Positions 7,768 through 15,929 of a DNA stretch of 64,000 nucleotides are shown one piece after another. The stretch covers positions 2,666,001 through 2,730,000 of the forward strand of contig CP036434.1 of NCBI GenBank assembly GCA_007751475.1, in the 5' to 3' direction. How positions within the stretch are numbered: position 1 is the first letter of the stretch; the number at the start of each line of letters is the position of its first letter. The translations under genes and the position numbers were made by a program. The DNA comes from Saltatorellus ferox. GTDB taxonomy: Bacteria > Planctomycetota > UBA1135 > GCA-002686595. The notes beneath the pieces are model-generated. The model was not told the DNA's origin, did not search any database, and worked only from the letters and a program-made list of their open reading frames with translations.

Positions 7768-9429
7768 TCAAAGATCGCCCAGTCGACCCGCGCGCTCCAG
7801 GATCGCTCCCAGGGTGCGACCGCCGCGCAGGTAGGGGCCGAACGCCGCGTCCATGTGCAGGAGCAAGATCGTGTCGTCGTCGGCCTGGAAGCGGCGAGCG
7901 GGCCGGAAGGACTCACCCACATAGCGGGCGCCTTTCGAGAGTCGAACCTCGTCGAGGTCGCCGTCGAGCGTCGAGTCCGACCCGTTCGTGCGCGTGATGT
8001 CGCCGCCGACGATGAGGTCGAGTTCGTTCCTGGTTCGCTTGCCGCTGCCGGTCTGGCTGGCGATCTGCTGGCCGTTCAGGTAAAGGCGCACCTCCGATCC
8101 GTCGTACACGCCCCCGCCGCCAGGTGGCTCCATTCGCCGAGTGGAAGCGTGGCCTCGGGGGCTTTCGCAGTGACGTACGCGCCGTCGAGGTGCACGACGA
8201 AGCTGAGTTCGCCTCCGCTGGCGAACAGACCGTACTCCGACGACTCGGTCTTGCAGACGATGCCCTGACGGCTCGCGATCCGGTTCGGGTTGACCCACGT
8301 CTCCAGGGTGAAGGGGCCGTCCGGGAGGTCGATGGACTTCGACGGGATCCGCGCGCAGTCGCCGCCACCTGTCATCCGCAGAACGCGCTCGCGCTCGGGG
8401 ATGGCGACCTCCGGCAGGGTCGACATGTCGAAGGGCAGGTAGAAGTCGCGTCGCGGGATCGCGAAGCGCGCGGTTTCGGTGAGGTAGTCGAAGCCGAGGT
8501 CCATCACCGGCAGCGTGATGCCGCCGTCCATCGAGTTCGGGGGGGCGCGAGACCTGGATCTCGCCGCGGAAGGAGCCCTCCGGTCCGATCGTGCCGTGCA
8601 GGTGATCGGGCACGAAGCGCCAGCGCGGATCGGGGCTCGTGAAGCGCGCTTCCATCTCGACCGAAGCGGCGACCGGGTTCGTGATGGTGAACTTGATCGT
8701 GTCGTCGGACGAGCCGTCGGCGCCGAGTCGGACGGTGGACTGCCAGTGCGGCTCCACGGACGTGAGCTTCGGCGCTTCGAGGCTGACGCGTCCCGTGATC
8801 TCACGCGGATCCATCACCGCGCCGAGGGGCAACGTCGCGCGTTCGATTCGGTCCTTGCGCACGGTGACGAGGTCGTAGCAGTGCAGGAAACCGGCTTCGG
8901 GGACGGTGCCGTTCTGGTGTCCGCCGATCGTGGCGAGGGCGAAGTATTCGATGCCGTCCTTCGGGTCGTAGCGCATCTGGTGGATGTGCCCGCCGAAGAC
9001 GCCCGAAACGTTGCCGGCGCGCACGAGGCGCTCGTGGACCTGGTCCCAGTCGTCGCCGTACTTGCCGCCGATCCAGCGCGGGTGGTGGCAGAAGACGAAC
9101 ACATGCTGGGCGTCCTTCGTGACTTCCAGCGTCTCATCGAGCCAGGCCAGCTGCTCGGGGCTCATGCGCTGGCACTCGGCCTTGTTGAAGTTGCGTTCGC
9201 CCGTGTCCGGGTTGGCCTCGTCCGTGTAGAGCACGATGAACCAAGCGGACTTGTGCTGGAAGGCGTACCAGAGGGGGCCGAAGTGCATTTCGTACCGGCC
9301 CTCGTGTTCCTCGGCGGGGGAAGCTGACCGATCTCTGGAGCGGTAGTAGATGTCGTGGTTGCCAGCCACGGGGAACCACGGCATCCGCAGCGGCTTCATC
9401 GCGTCGTGGTACTCCTCCATCTGCGTCAT
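7768..9429 (-). CDS. Metallophosphoesterase with LamG-like C-terminus, main fragment (frame broken)
   Basis: This piece carries most of a calcineurin-like phosphoesterase: WFPVAGNHDIYY, HVFVFCHHPRW and GVFGGHIHQ are metal-binding blocks 3 to 5. It joins the N-terminal piece at 9434-9757. At the run of seven G at 8539-8545 the frame slips, and sensible sequence continues in another frame (MDGGITLPVMDLGFDYLTET, then FTLETWVNPNRIASRQGIVC, a LamG-like fold) to about 8115. There, at a run of five C, it returns to the first frame (VYDGSEVRLYLNGQQIASQT). Removing one base at the first run and adding one at the second restores a single protein. About 140 residues in the middle of this literal translation are therefore not real. 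Confidence 0.7.
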   Translation of the reverse strand: MTQMEEYHDAMKPLRMPWFPVAGNHDIYYRSRDRSASPAEEHEGRYEMHFGPLWYAFQHKSAWFIVLYTDEANPDTGERNFNKAECQRMSPEQLAWLDETLEVTKDAQHVFVFCHHPRWIGGKYGDDWDQVHERLVRAGNVSGVFGGHIHQMRYDPKDGIEYFALATIGGHQNGTVPEAGFLHCYDLVTVRKDRIERATLPLGAVMDPREITGRVSLEAPKLTSVEPHWQSTVRLGADGSSDDTIKFTITNPVAASVEMEARFTSPDPRWRFVPDHLHGTIGPEGSFRGEIQVSRPPELDGRRHHAAGDGPRLRLPHRNRALRDPATRLLPALRHVDPAGGRHPRARARSADDRWRRLRADPVEVHRPPGRPLHPGDVGQPEPDREPSGHRLQDRVVGVRSVRQRRRTQLRRAPRRRVRHCESPRGHASTRRMEPPGGGGVYDGSEVRLYLNGQQIASQTGSGKRTRNELDLIVGGDITRTNGSDSTLDGDLDEVRLSKGARYVGESFRPARRFQADDDTILLLHMDAAFGPYLRGGRTLGAILERAGRLGDL

Positions 9430-9433
9430 CCAC

Positions 9434-9757
9434 TCAGCCGGCTCGTTTGTAGCCCTGAACGAGGTCGCCGACGGTCAGGACGAGGTCGGGGTCGATGAGG
9501 TTCGTCTCCTCGACGGCCTGGCGCAGCAGCGCCACACCCGACGCCGGACCTCCCGTCCTGTCGCCGTACACCATGAAGAAAAAGGCGTCTTCTTCGTCGG
9601 GAAGCGGCAACTCGATGGGACTCTTGCGGCTCGTCAGAAAGCGCGCTGTGTCCGTGGCTGCGGGTCTCGCGACGTGGTCACTTTCCGCGGAGCGCTCCTG
9701 GGGGGACAGCGCGAGGGAGCAGAGGGCGATGAGGAGTGGGTTCATGCGGCCGAGCAT
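9434..9757 (-). CDS. Metallophosphoesterase, N-terminal fragment (frame broken)
   Basis: Signal-peptide-like start (MNPLLIALCSLALSPQ after the first four residues), then FFFMVYGDRTGGP and DLVLTVGDLVQGY, which are metal-binding blocks 1 and 2 of calcineurin-like phosphoesterases. The frame ends at a TGA just after GDLVQGYKRAG. Removing one base from the AAA run (plus-strand positions 9446-9448) turns this into GDLVQGYNEPAEWMTQMEEY, running straight into the fragment at 7768-9429. The two fragments are therefore one gene. Whether the extra base is real or a sequence error cannot be told here. Confidence 0.68.
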   Translation of the reverse strand: MLGRMNPLLIALCSLALSPQERSAESDHVARPAATDTARFLTSRKSPIELPLPDEEDAFFFMVYGDRTGGPASGVALLRQAVEETNLIDPDLVLTVGDLVQGYKRAG

Positions 9758-9879
9758 AAGGTGCTTGGGAGGGGCTCATGGCCACTTTGGTCGGCCTTGA
9801 TGCAGGTCCCATGGACGTTGAACCGGAGCTACACATGGTGGGTCTTTTTGACGGAAGTAAGGTCCGGGCCGTCCCATGG

Positions 9880-10397
9880 CGTCCGTCAGGACGCCCGGGC
9901 CCCGCGCAGCCCCGGAGGGGCCCGAGCCGCCCGCGCGAGGCTCGCCCTCGCGGCCCGTGCGGCGAGCACGCCCCGCCCGGCGAGGGCGCCTGTCCGGCGA
10001 GGACGCCTGTCCGGCGAGGACGCCTGTCCGGCGAGGACGCCTGCGCGGCGAGCGCCAAGCGATGCAATCGCTATTTCGCCGTCAGGCGAAATGCCAGAGA
10101 TACTGCGCGCTGTCACGGCGATAGGACGGCCCGGCTCCACTTGCATTGGCAGCAAGACCCGCCCGCTGCAGGTCTCCCGATATCGACTGCCTGCCGTTCG
10201 CGGCGAAGCGTCGAACGCGTGGGCTGAGGCTTCCCGCTCGCGGCTTGCGGCCTGCCCGCTGGCGGCTTCCCCAGCAGGTCTCCCGGTAGAGACTACCTGC
10301 CGTTCGCGCGAAGCGCCGAACGCGTGGGCTGAGGTTTCCCGGTAGCGGCTGGTGGGCTACCCGCTGGAGCGCTCGCCCGTCAGGGCGAGCTGGGCGG
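9880..10397. repeat. Left arm of a ~1 kb imperfect inverted repeat
   Basis: The sequence from about 9880 to 10397 is repeated in inverted orientation at 10449-10858. Matching landmarks include the run before CGATGCAATCGCTAT, the segment AAATGCCAGAGATACTGCGC and the inner block CGCTGGAGCGCTCGCCC. This arm is about 107 bases longer because it contains a second, diverged copy of the segment ending GAACGCGTGGGCTGAGG. Frames crossing the arm give Arg/Pro/Ala-rich peptides without coding character. I see no transposase, so it is a non-coding repeat element or two inverted copies of one. Confidence 0.85.
9988..10038. repeat. 17-bp tandem repeat, three copies (left arm)
   Basis: Three perfect copies of GCCTGTCCGGCGAGGAC followed by a partial, changed fourth copy (GCCTGCGCGGCGAG). 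Because 17 is not a multiple of three, each frame reads through the array with a 17-codon period. The same array occurs inverted at 10701-10751. Confidence 0.88.
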
Positions 10398-10448
10398 GTC
10401 GGAGGTCGGAGGTCGGAGGTCTGAGGTCTGAGAGGCAAGTCCGACATC
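10398..10448. repeat. Central spacer of the inverted repeat with 7-bp tandem units
   Basis: The roughly 50 bases between the arms contain TCGGAGG-type heptamers repeated three times and then drifting to GTCTGAG units. This is the presumed loop if the arms pair. Confidence 0.7.
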
Positions 10449-10858
10449 TGCCCAGCTCGCCCATGCGGGCGAGCGCTCCAGCGGGCAGGCCGTAAGCCGA
10501 CATCGGGAGAACTCAGCCCACGCGTTCGGCGCTTCGCGCGAACGGCAGGCAGTCGGTATCGGGAAGTCGGTAGCGGGCGGGTCTGCTGCCAATGCAAGTG
10601 GAGCCGAGCCGCCCTATCGCCGTGACAGCGCGCAGTATCTCTGGCATTTCGCCTGACGGCGAAAATAGCGATTGCATCGCTTGGCGCTCGCCGCGCAGGC
10701 GTCCTCGCCGGACAGGCGTCCTCGCCGGACAGGCGTCCTCGCCGGACGGGCGCCCTCGCCGGGCGGGCGTGCTCGCCGCACGGGCCGCGAGGGCGAGCCT
10801 CGCGCGGGCGGCCCAGCCCCTTCGGGGCCGAGCGAAGCCCGTGCGTCCTGGCGGACGC
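10449..10858. repeat. Right arm of the ~1 kb imperfect inverted repeat
   Basis: Inverted copy of 9880-10397. Pairing is nearly complete across the 17-bp array (centre of symmetry near 10369.5). It shifts to a centre near 10423 for the inner block because of the extra ~107-base segment in the left arm. The arm ends about 30 bases before the stop of the Clp-like gene. A transcript across both arms could fold into a very long hairpin. Confidence 0.85.
10701..10751. repeat. 17-bp tandem repeat, three copies (right arm)
   Basis: Inverted counterpart of the array at 9988-10038: GTCCTCGCCGGACAGGC twice and a third copy with one change (GTCCTCGCCGGACGGGC). Confidence 0.85.
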
Positions 10859-10888
10859 AGGACGGCAAGTACTGGACGTGTCCTTGGC

Positions 10889-12210
10889 CTAGCCTTCGAA
10901 GACCAGGCGGCCTTTCGAAGCACGGACCACCAGGGACCGGCGACCCGCCGACCCAGCCGTCAAGAGCCTCTCGGACAGCTCAGGCTCCAGCTCTTTCTGG
11001 ATGATACGCCGGAGCTCCCGGGGCGCCCGTCTCCGGGCGGAAACCCCGCTCGGCCACCCAGGCGGCGACCGCGGGGGTGAACCGGACATCCATTCCTCGG
11101 GCAGAGGCCCGGGCACGAAGCTCGGCCAGCTTGATCGCGGCGATGCGCTCGACGGACTTCTTTCCGAGCTCGTCGAACAGGACCACTTCTCCAATGCGGC
11201 CGAGGAACTCGGGCGTGAACGTGCGCTCCAGTGCGTGGCCCGTGATGTCTTCCATCGTGGCGCGGCCAAGCGTCGGGGCGCCGCCGAAGCCCACGGCCCG
11301 GCTGGCCGAGGTGACCTCTTCCGCGCCGCAGTTCGACGTCATCACGATGGTGGTACGGGCAAACGAAACGCGGCGACCCTTGCCGTCCGTGAGGGCTCCC
11401 TCCTCGAGGATCTGCAGCATGAGGTTGTGCAGCTTCGGGTGCGCCTTTTCGATCTCGTCGAAGAGGACGACGGACTCGGGGTTCTCGGCGACCGCGTCCG
11501 TGAGCTGGCCTCCCTCGTCGTGACCGATGTAACCCGGCGGGGAGCCGATGAGCTTCGAATACTCGTGCGCGAGGCCGAACTCCGAGCAGTCGATCCGGAT
11601 AAGACCCGCGTGCTCGGGGGTACGGAAGACGTGGTCGGCGAGGCAGCGCGCGAGTTCGGTCTTGCCCGTGCCCGTGCGGCCCGTGAAGAGAAACGACGCG
11701 AGCGGGCGCTGGGGCTCGCCCAGGCCGGCGGCGGCGGAGCGGATGGCTCGGGCCACCGACGTGACCGCGCGGTCCTGGCCGATGATGTGCCGGTGAAGAT
11801 ACGCCTCCAGGCTGATGGCCCGGTCGCGGAGACGGTTCAAGGTGTCGTCGCGCTCCAGGTCGGCCGCGTCCTGGGTCAGCGTGACCGGCGCCTCGACGGG
11901 AGCCCTTCCGTCGACGGTCAGCCGAACCTCGTGGATGTCCAGGGCGGGATTCACCTCGACGCAGAGCTGGTAGAGGAGATCCTCGACCATGAGCGGATCG
12001 TCGGGGAACAGCTGGTCGAGCCCGGTCATCGAGGTCGTCGCTGAAGTCGGGCATGCAGGCCTCGATCACCAGCTTGCGGTAGCCAGCGCGGCCAAGCCCC
12101 GGGCGTTCGCCCAGGCACAGTCCTGCTTCCTCGAACGCCATGATCTGCACGAAGCAGTCAGCGAGATCGAAGTAGCGGTAGACGCTCCGTTCCTGTGCAG
12201 TTCCAGTCAA
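10889..12210 (-). pseudogene. Whole Clp-type AAA+ ATPase locus, frame broken at two homopolymers
   Basis: One protein can be reconstructed from three frames. The N-terminal piece starts at a TTG (12208-12210) and reads FDLADCFVQIMAFEEAGLCL up to about 12023. Dropping one base from the GGG run (plus-strand 12021-12023) leads into the central ATPase frame. At the run of four (11020-11023) dropping one base replaces the odd tail with ETGARELRRIIQKELEPELS, then RRSLVVRASKGRLVFEG, ending at 10889. The GAR plus helix is the classic sensor-2/D2-small end of Clp ATPases, so the restored end is very likely right. Either recent decay or two single-base sequence errors explain this. Confidence 0.65.
10980..12029 (-). 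CDS. Clp-type single-ring AAA+ ATPase, central intact fragment (349 aa)
   Basis: A ClpA/ClpB C-terminal-type ATPase module. Walker A is FTGRTGTGKTELARCLADH, the region before Walker B is PPGYIGHDEGGQLTDAV, Walker B is VVLFDEIEKAH, sensor 1 is IVMTSNCGAE and the arginine-finger region is FTPEFLGRIGEVVLFDEL. It is preceded by RHIIGQDRAVTSVARAIRSA, typical of the start of such modules. The first ~60 residues are not the usual Clp-N domain, so this is not ClpB, ClpA or ClpX proper. The final 15 residues of this literal translation lie after a frame slip and should be replaced by the downstream frame ending at 10889. Function is probably protein remodelling in the cytoplasm; the partner is unknown. 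Confidence 0.75.
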   Translation of the reverse strand: MTGLDQLFPDDPLMVEDLLYQLCVEVNPALDIHEVRLTVDGRAPVEAPVTLTQDAADLERDDTLNRLRDRAISLEAYLHRHIIGQDRAVTSVARAIRSAAAGLGEPQRPLASFLFTGRTGTGKTELARCLADHVFRTPEHAGLIRIDCSEFGLAHEYSKLIGSPPGYIGHDEGGQLTDAVAENPESVVLFDEIEKAHPKLHNLMLQILEEGALTDGKGRRVSFARTTIVMTSNCGAEEVTSASRAVGFGGAPTLGRATMEDITGHALERTFTPEFLGRIGEVVLFDELGKKSVERIAAIKLAELRARASARGMDVRFTPAVAAWVAERGFRPETGAPGAPAYHPERAGA

Positions 12211-12492
12211 CGATCGATGGGTGATTGGGGGCCCATGGCGATGGGCCCGGTCGACGCGGCGTCGGGGGGGGGCGGAACCGTCCAGCCCCTGGCCGCCCGG
12301 TCCGGATGAACTCCGCTTGCCGTGTGGATCGACCTCGCCTCTCGGCGATCTTGACGCGTGAAGCCCTCCGAAGAGCTCTTATGCGCCCTGTGGCGCAGCG
12401 TGGAGCACATCTCGCCCACAAGAGAGACAGAACCACCGCCGCCGCTGTATCCCCGCACCATTCAGGGACTAAGATGGGCTCGTATAGAGATC

Positions 12493-13644
12493 ATGAGTGC
12501 ACAAGAAGACGTCCGATTCCTCGCCAAGCTCGTTCACCGCAGCCACCTCTCCAGGGAAGAGGCGGAACCGCTCCTTCCACGCCTCAAGGAGGGCGCGGAA
12601 CTCGACGACTTGCTCGAGGCGCTCCCCGGATGGGACGCCGAACGGGTCGACAAGATGCGCCGCACCGAGGCCGGTGAGCGACCCGAGATCCCGGGCCACG
12701 AGATCCTCGGGACGCTGGGGGTGGGTGGCACGGCCGAGGTGTTCCGGGCCCGCGCCAAGAAGACTGGCCAGAGCCTCGCGCTCAAGATTCTCTCCGCGAG
12801 CTACGCGAGGAACCCGGTGGAAGTGAAGGCCTTCATCGACGAGGCCAAGCTGCTGGAGCGCCTCGATCACCCGGGGCTCGTCAAGGGCTACGGGCCGGCC
12901 CGCGCCGACGGTACCTACCTGTCTCGAATGGAGGTCGTGGAGGGCAAGACGCTCCTCGAGTACCTCGATGAGGGACATCTCTTCGACGAGGACGCGGCGC
13001 TTCGCATCGTGCTCGAAGTCGCGGAAGTTCTTTCCTACATGGCGTCCGAGGGGCTCGTGCACCGCGACATCAAGCCCGGGAACATCATGCTCTCGGACAG
13101 CGGTCGCGTGAAGCTGATCGACCTCGGCTTCTGCGCTGCGGGAGGCGAGATGGACCAGGAAGGGAGCGCGCGCGGCACCGTGCAGTACCTCTCGCCCGAA
13201 CAAGCGGAAGGCGGCGCGGTGGCCGATCTCCGCAGCGATATCTACGCGCTCGGCGTCACGCTCTATCAGCTCACGATTGGCTCGCTCCCGTTCGAGGGGG
13301 ACTGCGACCAGGACGTACTCCGTAAGCACGTCATGGAGCGGCTTTCCTCGCCGGAGCTGAAGGGTCGCGGGCACTCCCCGCACCTCCACTACTTCATCGA
13401 GAAGATGATGTCGAAGGACGCGGAACTCCGTTATCAGAGCTGGGACGAGCTTCTGAAGGATGTGCGTGAGCAGGTCGAGGGTCGCGCGAGCCTCGACTTC
13501 AAGTCAGCGGCTTCACGGGGTCGAGGGCGCGGTCGCGGCATTGGCCGCGGCAGTGAGAGCCGCGGCGGTGAGAGCCGCGGCGGTGAGAGCCGCGGAACCG
13601 GCAGGTCCACCGGGCGTTCTTCCGGTCGCGGTCGACGTGACTGA
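12493..13644 (+). CDS. Soluble Ser/Thr protein kinase with RGG-like C-terminal tail (383 aa)
   Basis: Hanks-type kinase. After an ~65-residue N-terminal helical segment come the glycine loop LGTLGVGGTAEVFRA, the Lys strand SLALKIL, the catalytic loop GLVHRDIKPGNIML, a DLG in place of DFG (KLIDLGFCA), the activation-segment end GTVQYLSPEQAEGG and SDIYALGVTLYQL. No transmembrane segment is visible, unlike PknB-type receptors, so it is probably cytosolic. The last ~45 residues are Arg/Gly/Ser only (RGRGRGRGIGRGSESRGGE and similar), a low-complexity tail of the kind that binds nucleic acid or acidic protein. The ATG at 12493 is preferred over an in-frame ATG at 12358 because conserved character begins there. 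Its substrate is unknown. Confidence 0.88.
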   Translation: MSAQEDVRFLAKLVHRSHLSREEAEPLLPRLKEGAELDDLLEALPGWDAERVDKMRRTEAGERPEIPGHEILGTLGVGGTAEVFRARAKKTGQSLALKILSASYARNPVEVKAFIDEAKLLERLDHPGLVKGYGPARADGTYLSRMEVVEGKTLLEYLDEGHLFDEDAALRIVLEVAEVLSYMASEGLVHRDIKPGNIMLSDSGRVKLIDLGFCAAGGEMDQEGSARGTVQYLSPEQAEGGAVADLRSDIYALGVTLYQLTIGSLPFEGDCDQDVLRKHVMERLSSPELKGRGHSPHLHYFIEKMMSKDAELRYQSWDELLKDVREQVEGRASLDFKSAASRGRGRGRGIGRGSESRGGESRGGESRGTGRSTGRSSGRGRRD

Positions 13645-13672
13645 GTTCGATGAAGTTCAGAACCTCGGCGCC

Positions 13673-14545
13673 ATGGCCGTGGACCCAGGCTCGAAGGGCG
13701 TCGTTCCCTTCCGGTTCTCCTGCCATCGCTGCGGCCACTGCTGCACGGGTGGTGAGGGGCACGTGTGGCTCGACCAGGGCGAGGCGGAGCGCATGGCCGA
13801 GTTCCTCGGCATGACCGCGGATGCCTTTCGGCGGATGCACGTCCGGACCGTCCCGGATCCCAACAGGGGCGGCGAGCTGCGTGAGACGCTCCGCGAGAGG
13901 GAGGAAGGCGGGGGCGGGCGCTGCACCCTCCTCGAAGGCCGCAACGACTGCTCGGTCTACACGGCGCGTCCGGAGCACTGCCGGACCTTTCCGTACTGGC
14001 CAAGCGTGATGGAGGACGAGGCGGGGTTCGAGCGCGCTCGTGGGACGTGCCCCGGGATCCGCTTGGAGCCCACTTCCGCCCAGCGCGAGGCCGCGTTTGC
14101 GCGCCTTGAAGCGATCTACGCCGAGCTCGAAGAGCTGCTCGCCGCGGTTCGGCCGGTGTGTATCGCGAGGGGCGTCTGCTGCCGCTTCGAAGAGGCAGAT
14201 CACGTGCTCTACTCCACCGGGCTGGAGGCTGACTATGCCGCCGCGAAGAAGCCGGTCGCGCCCGCCCCTGAGGCGGAAGGACGCTGCCCATACCACGTGG
14301 CGGGCCGCTGCACGGCGCGGGAGGGAAGGCCGCTCGGCTGTCGCACCTACTACTGCGACCCCACCCTCCAGGACGCCCTCGAGGCCACCCACGAGCGCCT
14401 GCTCGGGGAAATTCGACAGATCGAGCGAGATCTGGACTATCCGGCGAGCTATGCACCCTTCCCAGCTCTGCTGGCAGACCGCAACGTGGGGGTCCATGCA
14501 GCAACGCTTACCCACGAAACGCAAACCGAGGGAAGAACCCCGTAG
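13673..14545 (+). CDS. YkgJ-family CxxCxxCC metal-binding protein, two modules (290 aa)
   Basis: Contains the family signature in FSCHRCGHCCTGGEGHVWL near the N-terminus, followed by CTLLEGRNDCSVYTARPEHC and FPYWP, which is the usual pattern of Cys ligands. A second Cys set occurs in the C-terminal half (CIARGVCCRFEEADH, then CPYHVAGRCTAREGRPLGC and TYYCDP), so the protein looks like a tandem of two such domains, or a domain plus a degenerate copy. The family is thought to bind zinc or an iron-sulfur cluster; its biochemical role is not established. It begins about 30 bases after the kinase stop. A GTG at 13637 overlapping the kinase end is an alternative start. Co-expression with the kinase is likely. 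Confidence 0.82.
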   Translation: MAVDPGSKGVVPFRFSCHRCGHCCTGGEGHVWLDQGEAERMAEFLGMTADAFRRMHVRTVPDPNRGGELRETLREREEGGGGRCTLLEGRNDCSVYTARPEHCRTFPYWPSVMEDEAGFERARGTCPGIRLEPTSAQREAAFARLEAIYAELEELLAAVRPVCIARGVCCRFEEADHVLYSTGLEADYAAAKKPVAPAPEAEGRCPYHVAGRCTAREGRPLGCRTYYCDPTLQDALEATHERLLGEIRQIERDLDYPASYAPFPALLADRNVGVHAATLTHETQTEGRTP

Positions 14546-14564
14546 CGGGTTCGTTTTTCGGCCC

Positions 14565-15878
14565 ATGGAGAGAACCAAGCCGAGTTTCGTGTGCCGGGGA
14601 CGGGGCCGCCGATCTGGATCAGCGCAGGTTCGCATCCTGGTAGGGGCGGCCCTGATCTCCGCGCTGGGTCTTGCGCTGGTCTCCGGTGCCTTCGATTCCG
14701 GCCTGCTCAGTCTGCGGGAGCGGTTCAGGGGCGGGGACAGGACGGCCGCGGCCGAAGGAGCCACCGCGACAAGCACCGAGGAGGCGCCTTCGATCGTCGA
14801 GAGCGCGCCCTCCCCGGACACCAGCGCTTCGCTGGAGGAGGAGCTCCCTCCGCTGGCAGGTCCGAGTTCGTTCGATCGCAACGAGAGCGCGGTCGAGGCG
14901 ATCCATGAGGGGCGCTACGACGAAGCCATCGAACTACTGGAGGCCGCCGTCGCCGAGGAAGGCGAGGTGGAGGCCTACCACACGAACCTGACCACGGCCT
15001 ACGTTCGTCGCGCGCGGTCCCGGAGCGTCGAGGACTTCGCGCTGGCGCGCGCGGACTTCGAAGCGGCACTGGAGCATTGTCACGACGAAGAGCGCGCCGA
15101 AAGGATCCGGGGCTGGATGGACCGCACGGAGACGATCGCGCGCGAGGAGGCGGACTTCAGCGTCGAGGAAACGCTGCACTACACGTTCAAGTTCGACGCG
15201 TCGCGGACGGAGATCCGCGAGGGCGTCGATCGCCTCCAGGTGCTCCTCGAGGAGACCTATCAGGAGTACGGGGAGCTCTTCGGGCGGCGTCCTGTCGAGG
15301 CGGGCGAGAAGAAGATCGCGGTCGTTCTCTACGGATCCGAAGGGTTCAACAACGTCACCGGGCTGGGCGACTGGGCGGGTGGAGCTTTCGATGGAACGAT
15401 TCGCGTCCCCGCCGACGATCTACGCGATCCACGGAGGGTCGCGCGGCTCCGCGACGTGCTTCGCCATGAAGTGGCCCACGCCTTTTGTCAGTCCATCGGG
15501 GGCAACGATGTCCCGTCCTGGCTGAACGAGGGGATCGCCCAGTGGCTCGAGAATCCCGAGCGCAGGCTCGCCGGGCTGCAGGTGGCGCGGGCCCGGCTGG
15601 CCAACGCGCGGGACAACGGCGGCAAGGAACTGTTCAAGCTCACGGAGGTCCAGGGATCCCTCGTGACCTGGAGCAACACCGCGGAGATCACCCGCGCCTA
15701 CGACCAGGCGCTTGCCTTCGTCGACTACCTGGCGGAGCAGTACGGTGCACGACTCCTCTTCGACCTCGTCGCCGAGTGCAAGAACGAGGGGATCCGCGGC
15801 GCCGAGATCGCGTTCGAGCGACAGATCCTCGTCGACCTGAACACGGTTCTCGCCGACTTCTCGGCGGCGCTTCGATAG
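14565..15878 (+). CDS. Membrane-anchored TPR/gluzincin-type metallopeptidase (437 aa)
   Basis: An N-terminal anchor helix (ILVGAALISALGLALVSGAF, about residues 24-43) is followed by an acidic/Ser-rich linker and a TPR-like block (AIHEGRYDEAIELLEAAVAE). The C-terminal half is a zinc peptidase of the MA/gluzincin type: RLRDVLRHEVAHAFCQSIGG supplies HExxH, and VPSWLNEGIAQWLE about 20 residues later supplies the third ligand Glu. It therefore probably acts in the periplasm on an unknown protein. The start at 14565 gives a classical signal anchor; the frame stays open upstream but overlaps the YkgJ gene. It is spaced 19 bases from that gene. Confidence 0.82.
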   Translation: MERTKPSFVCRGRGRRSGSAQVRILVGAALISALGLALVSGAFDSGLLSLRERFRGGDRTAAAEGATATSTEEAPSIVESAPSPDTSASLEEELPPLAGPSSFDRNESAVEAIHEGRYDEAIELLEAAVAEEGEVEAYHTNLTTAYVRRARSRSVEDFALARADFEAALEHCHDEERAERIRGWMDRTETIAREEADFSVEETLHYTFKFDASRTEIREGVDRLQVLLEETYQEYGELFGRRPVEAGEKKIAVVLYGSEGFNNVTGLGDWAGGAFDGTIRVPADDLRDPRRVARLRDVLRHEVAHAFCQSIGGNDVPSWLNEGIAQWLENPERRLAGLQVARARLANARDNGGKELFKLTEVQGSLVTWSNTAEITRAYDQALAFVDYLAEQYGARLLFDLVAECKNEGIRGAEIAFERQILVDLNTVLADFSAALR

Positions 15879-15929
15879 CCGAGTGAACGGCTGCAACCCG
15901 GGGGAAGCGGCGCCAGTCCTCTCTCAGGC

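Noticed and set aside
9988..10052. CRISPR array
   Set aside because: The 17-base units are directly adjacent with no unique spacers, and no cas gene is nearby.
9350..10345. Open frames running into and through the inverted repeat
   Set aside because: Composed of Arg/Pro/Ala-rich repeats that simply translate the 17-bp array and the arms; no start signal and the mirror frame exists in the other arm.
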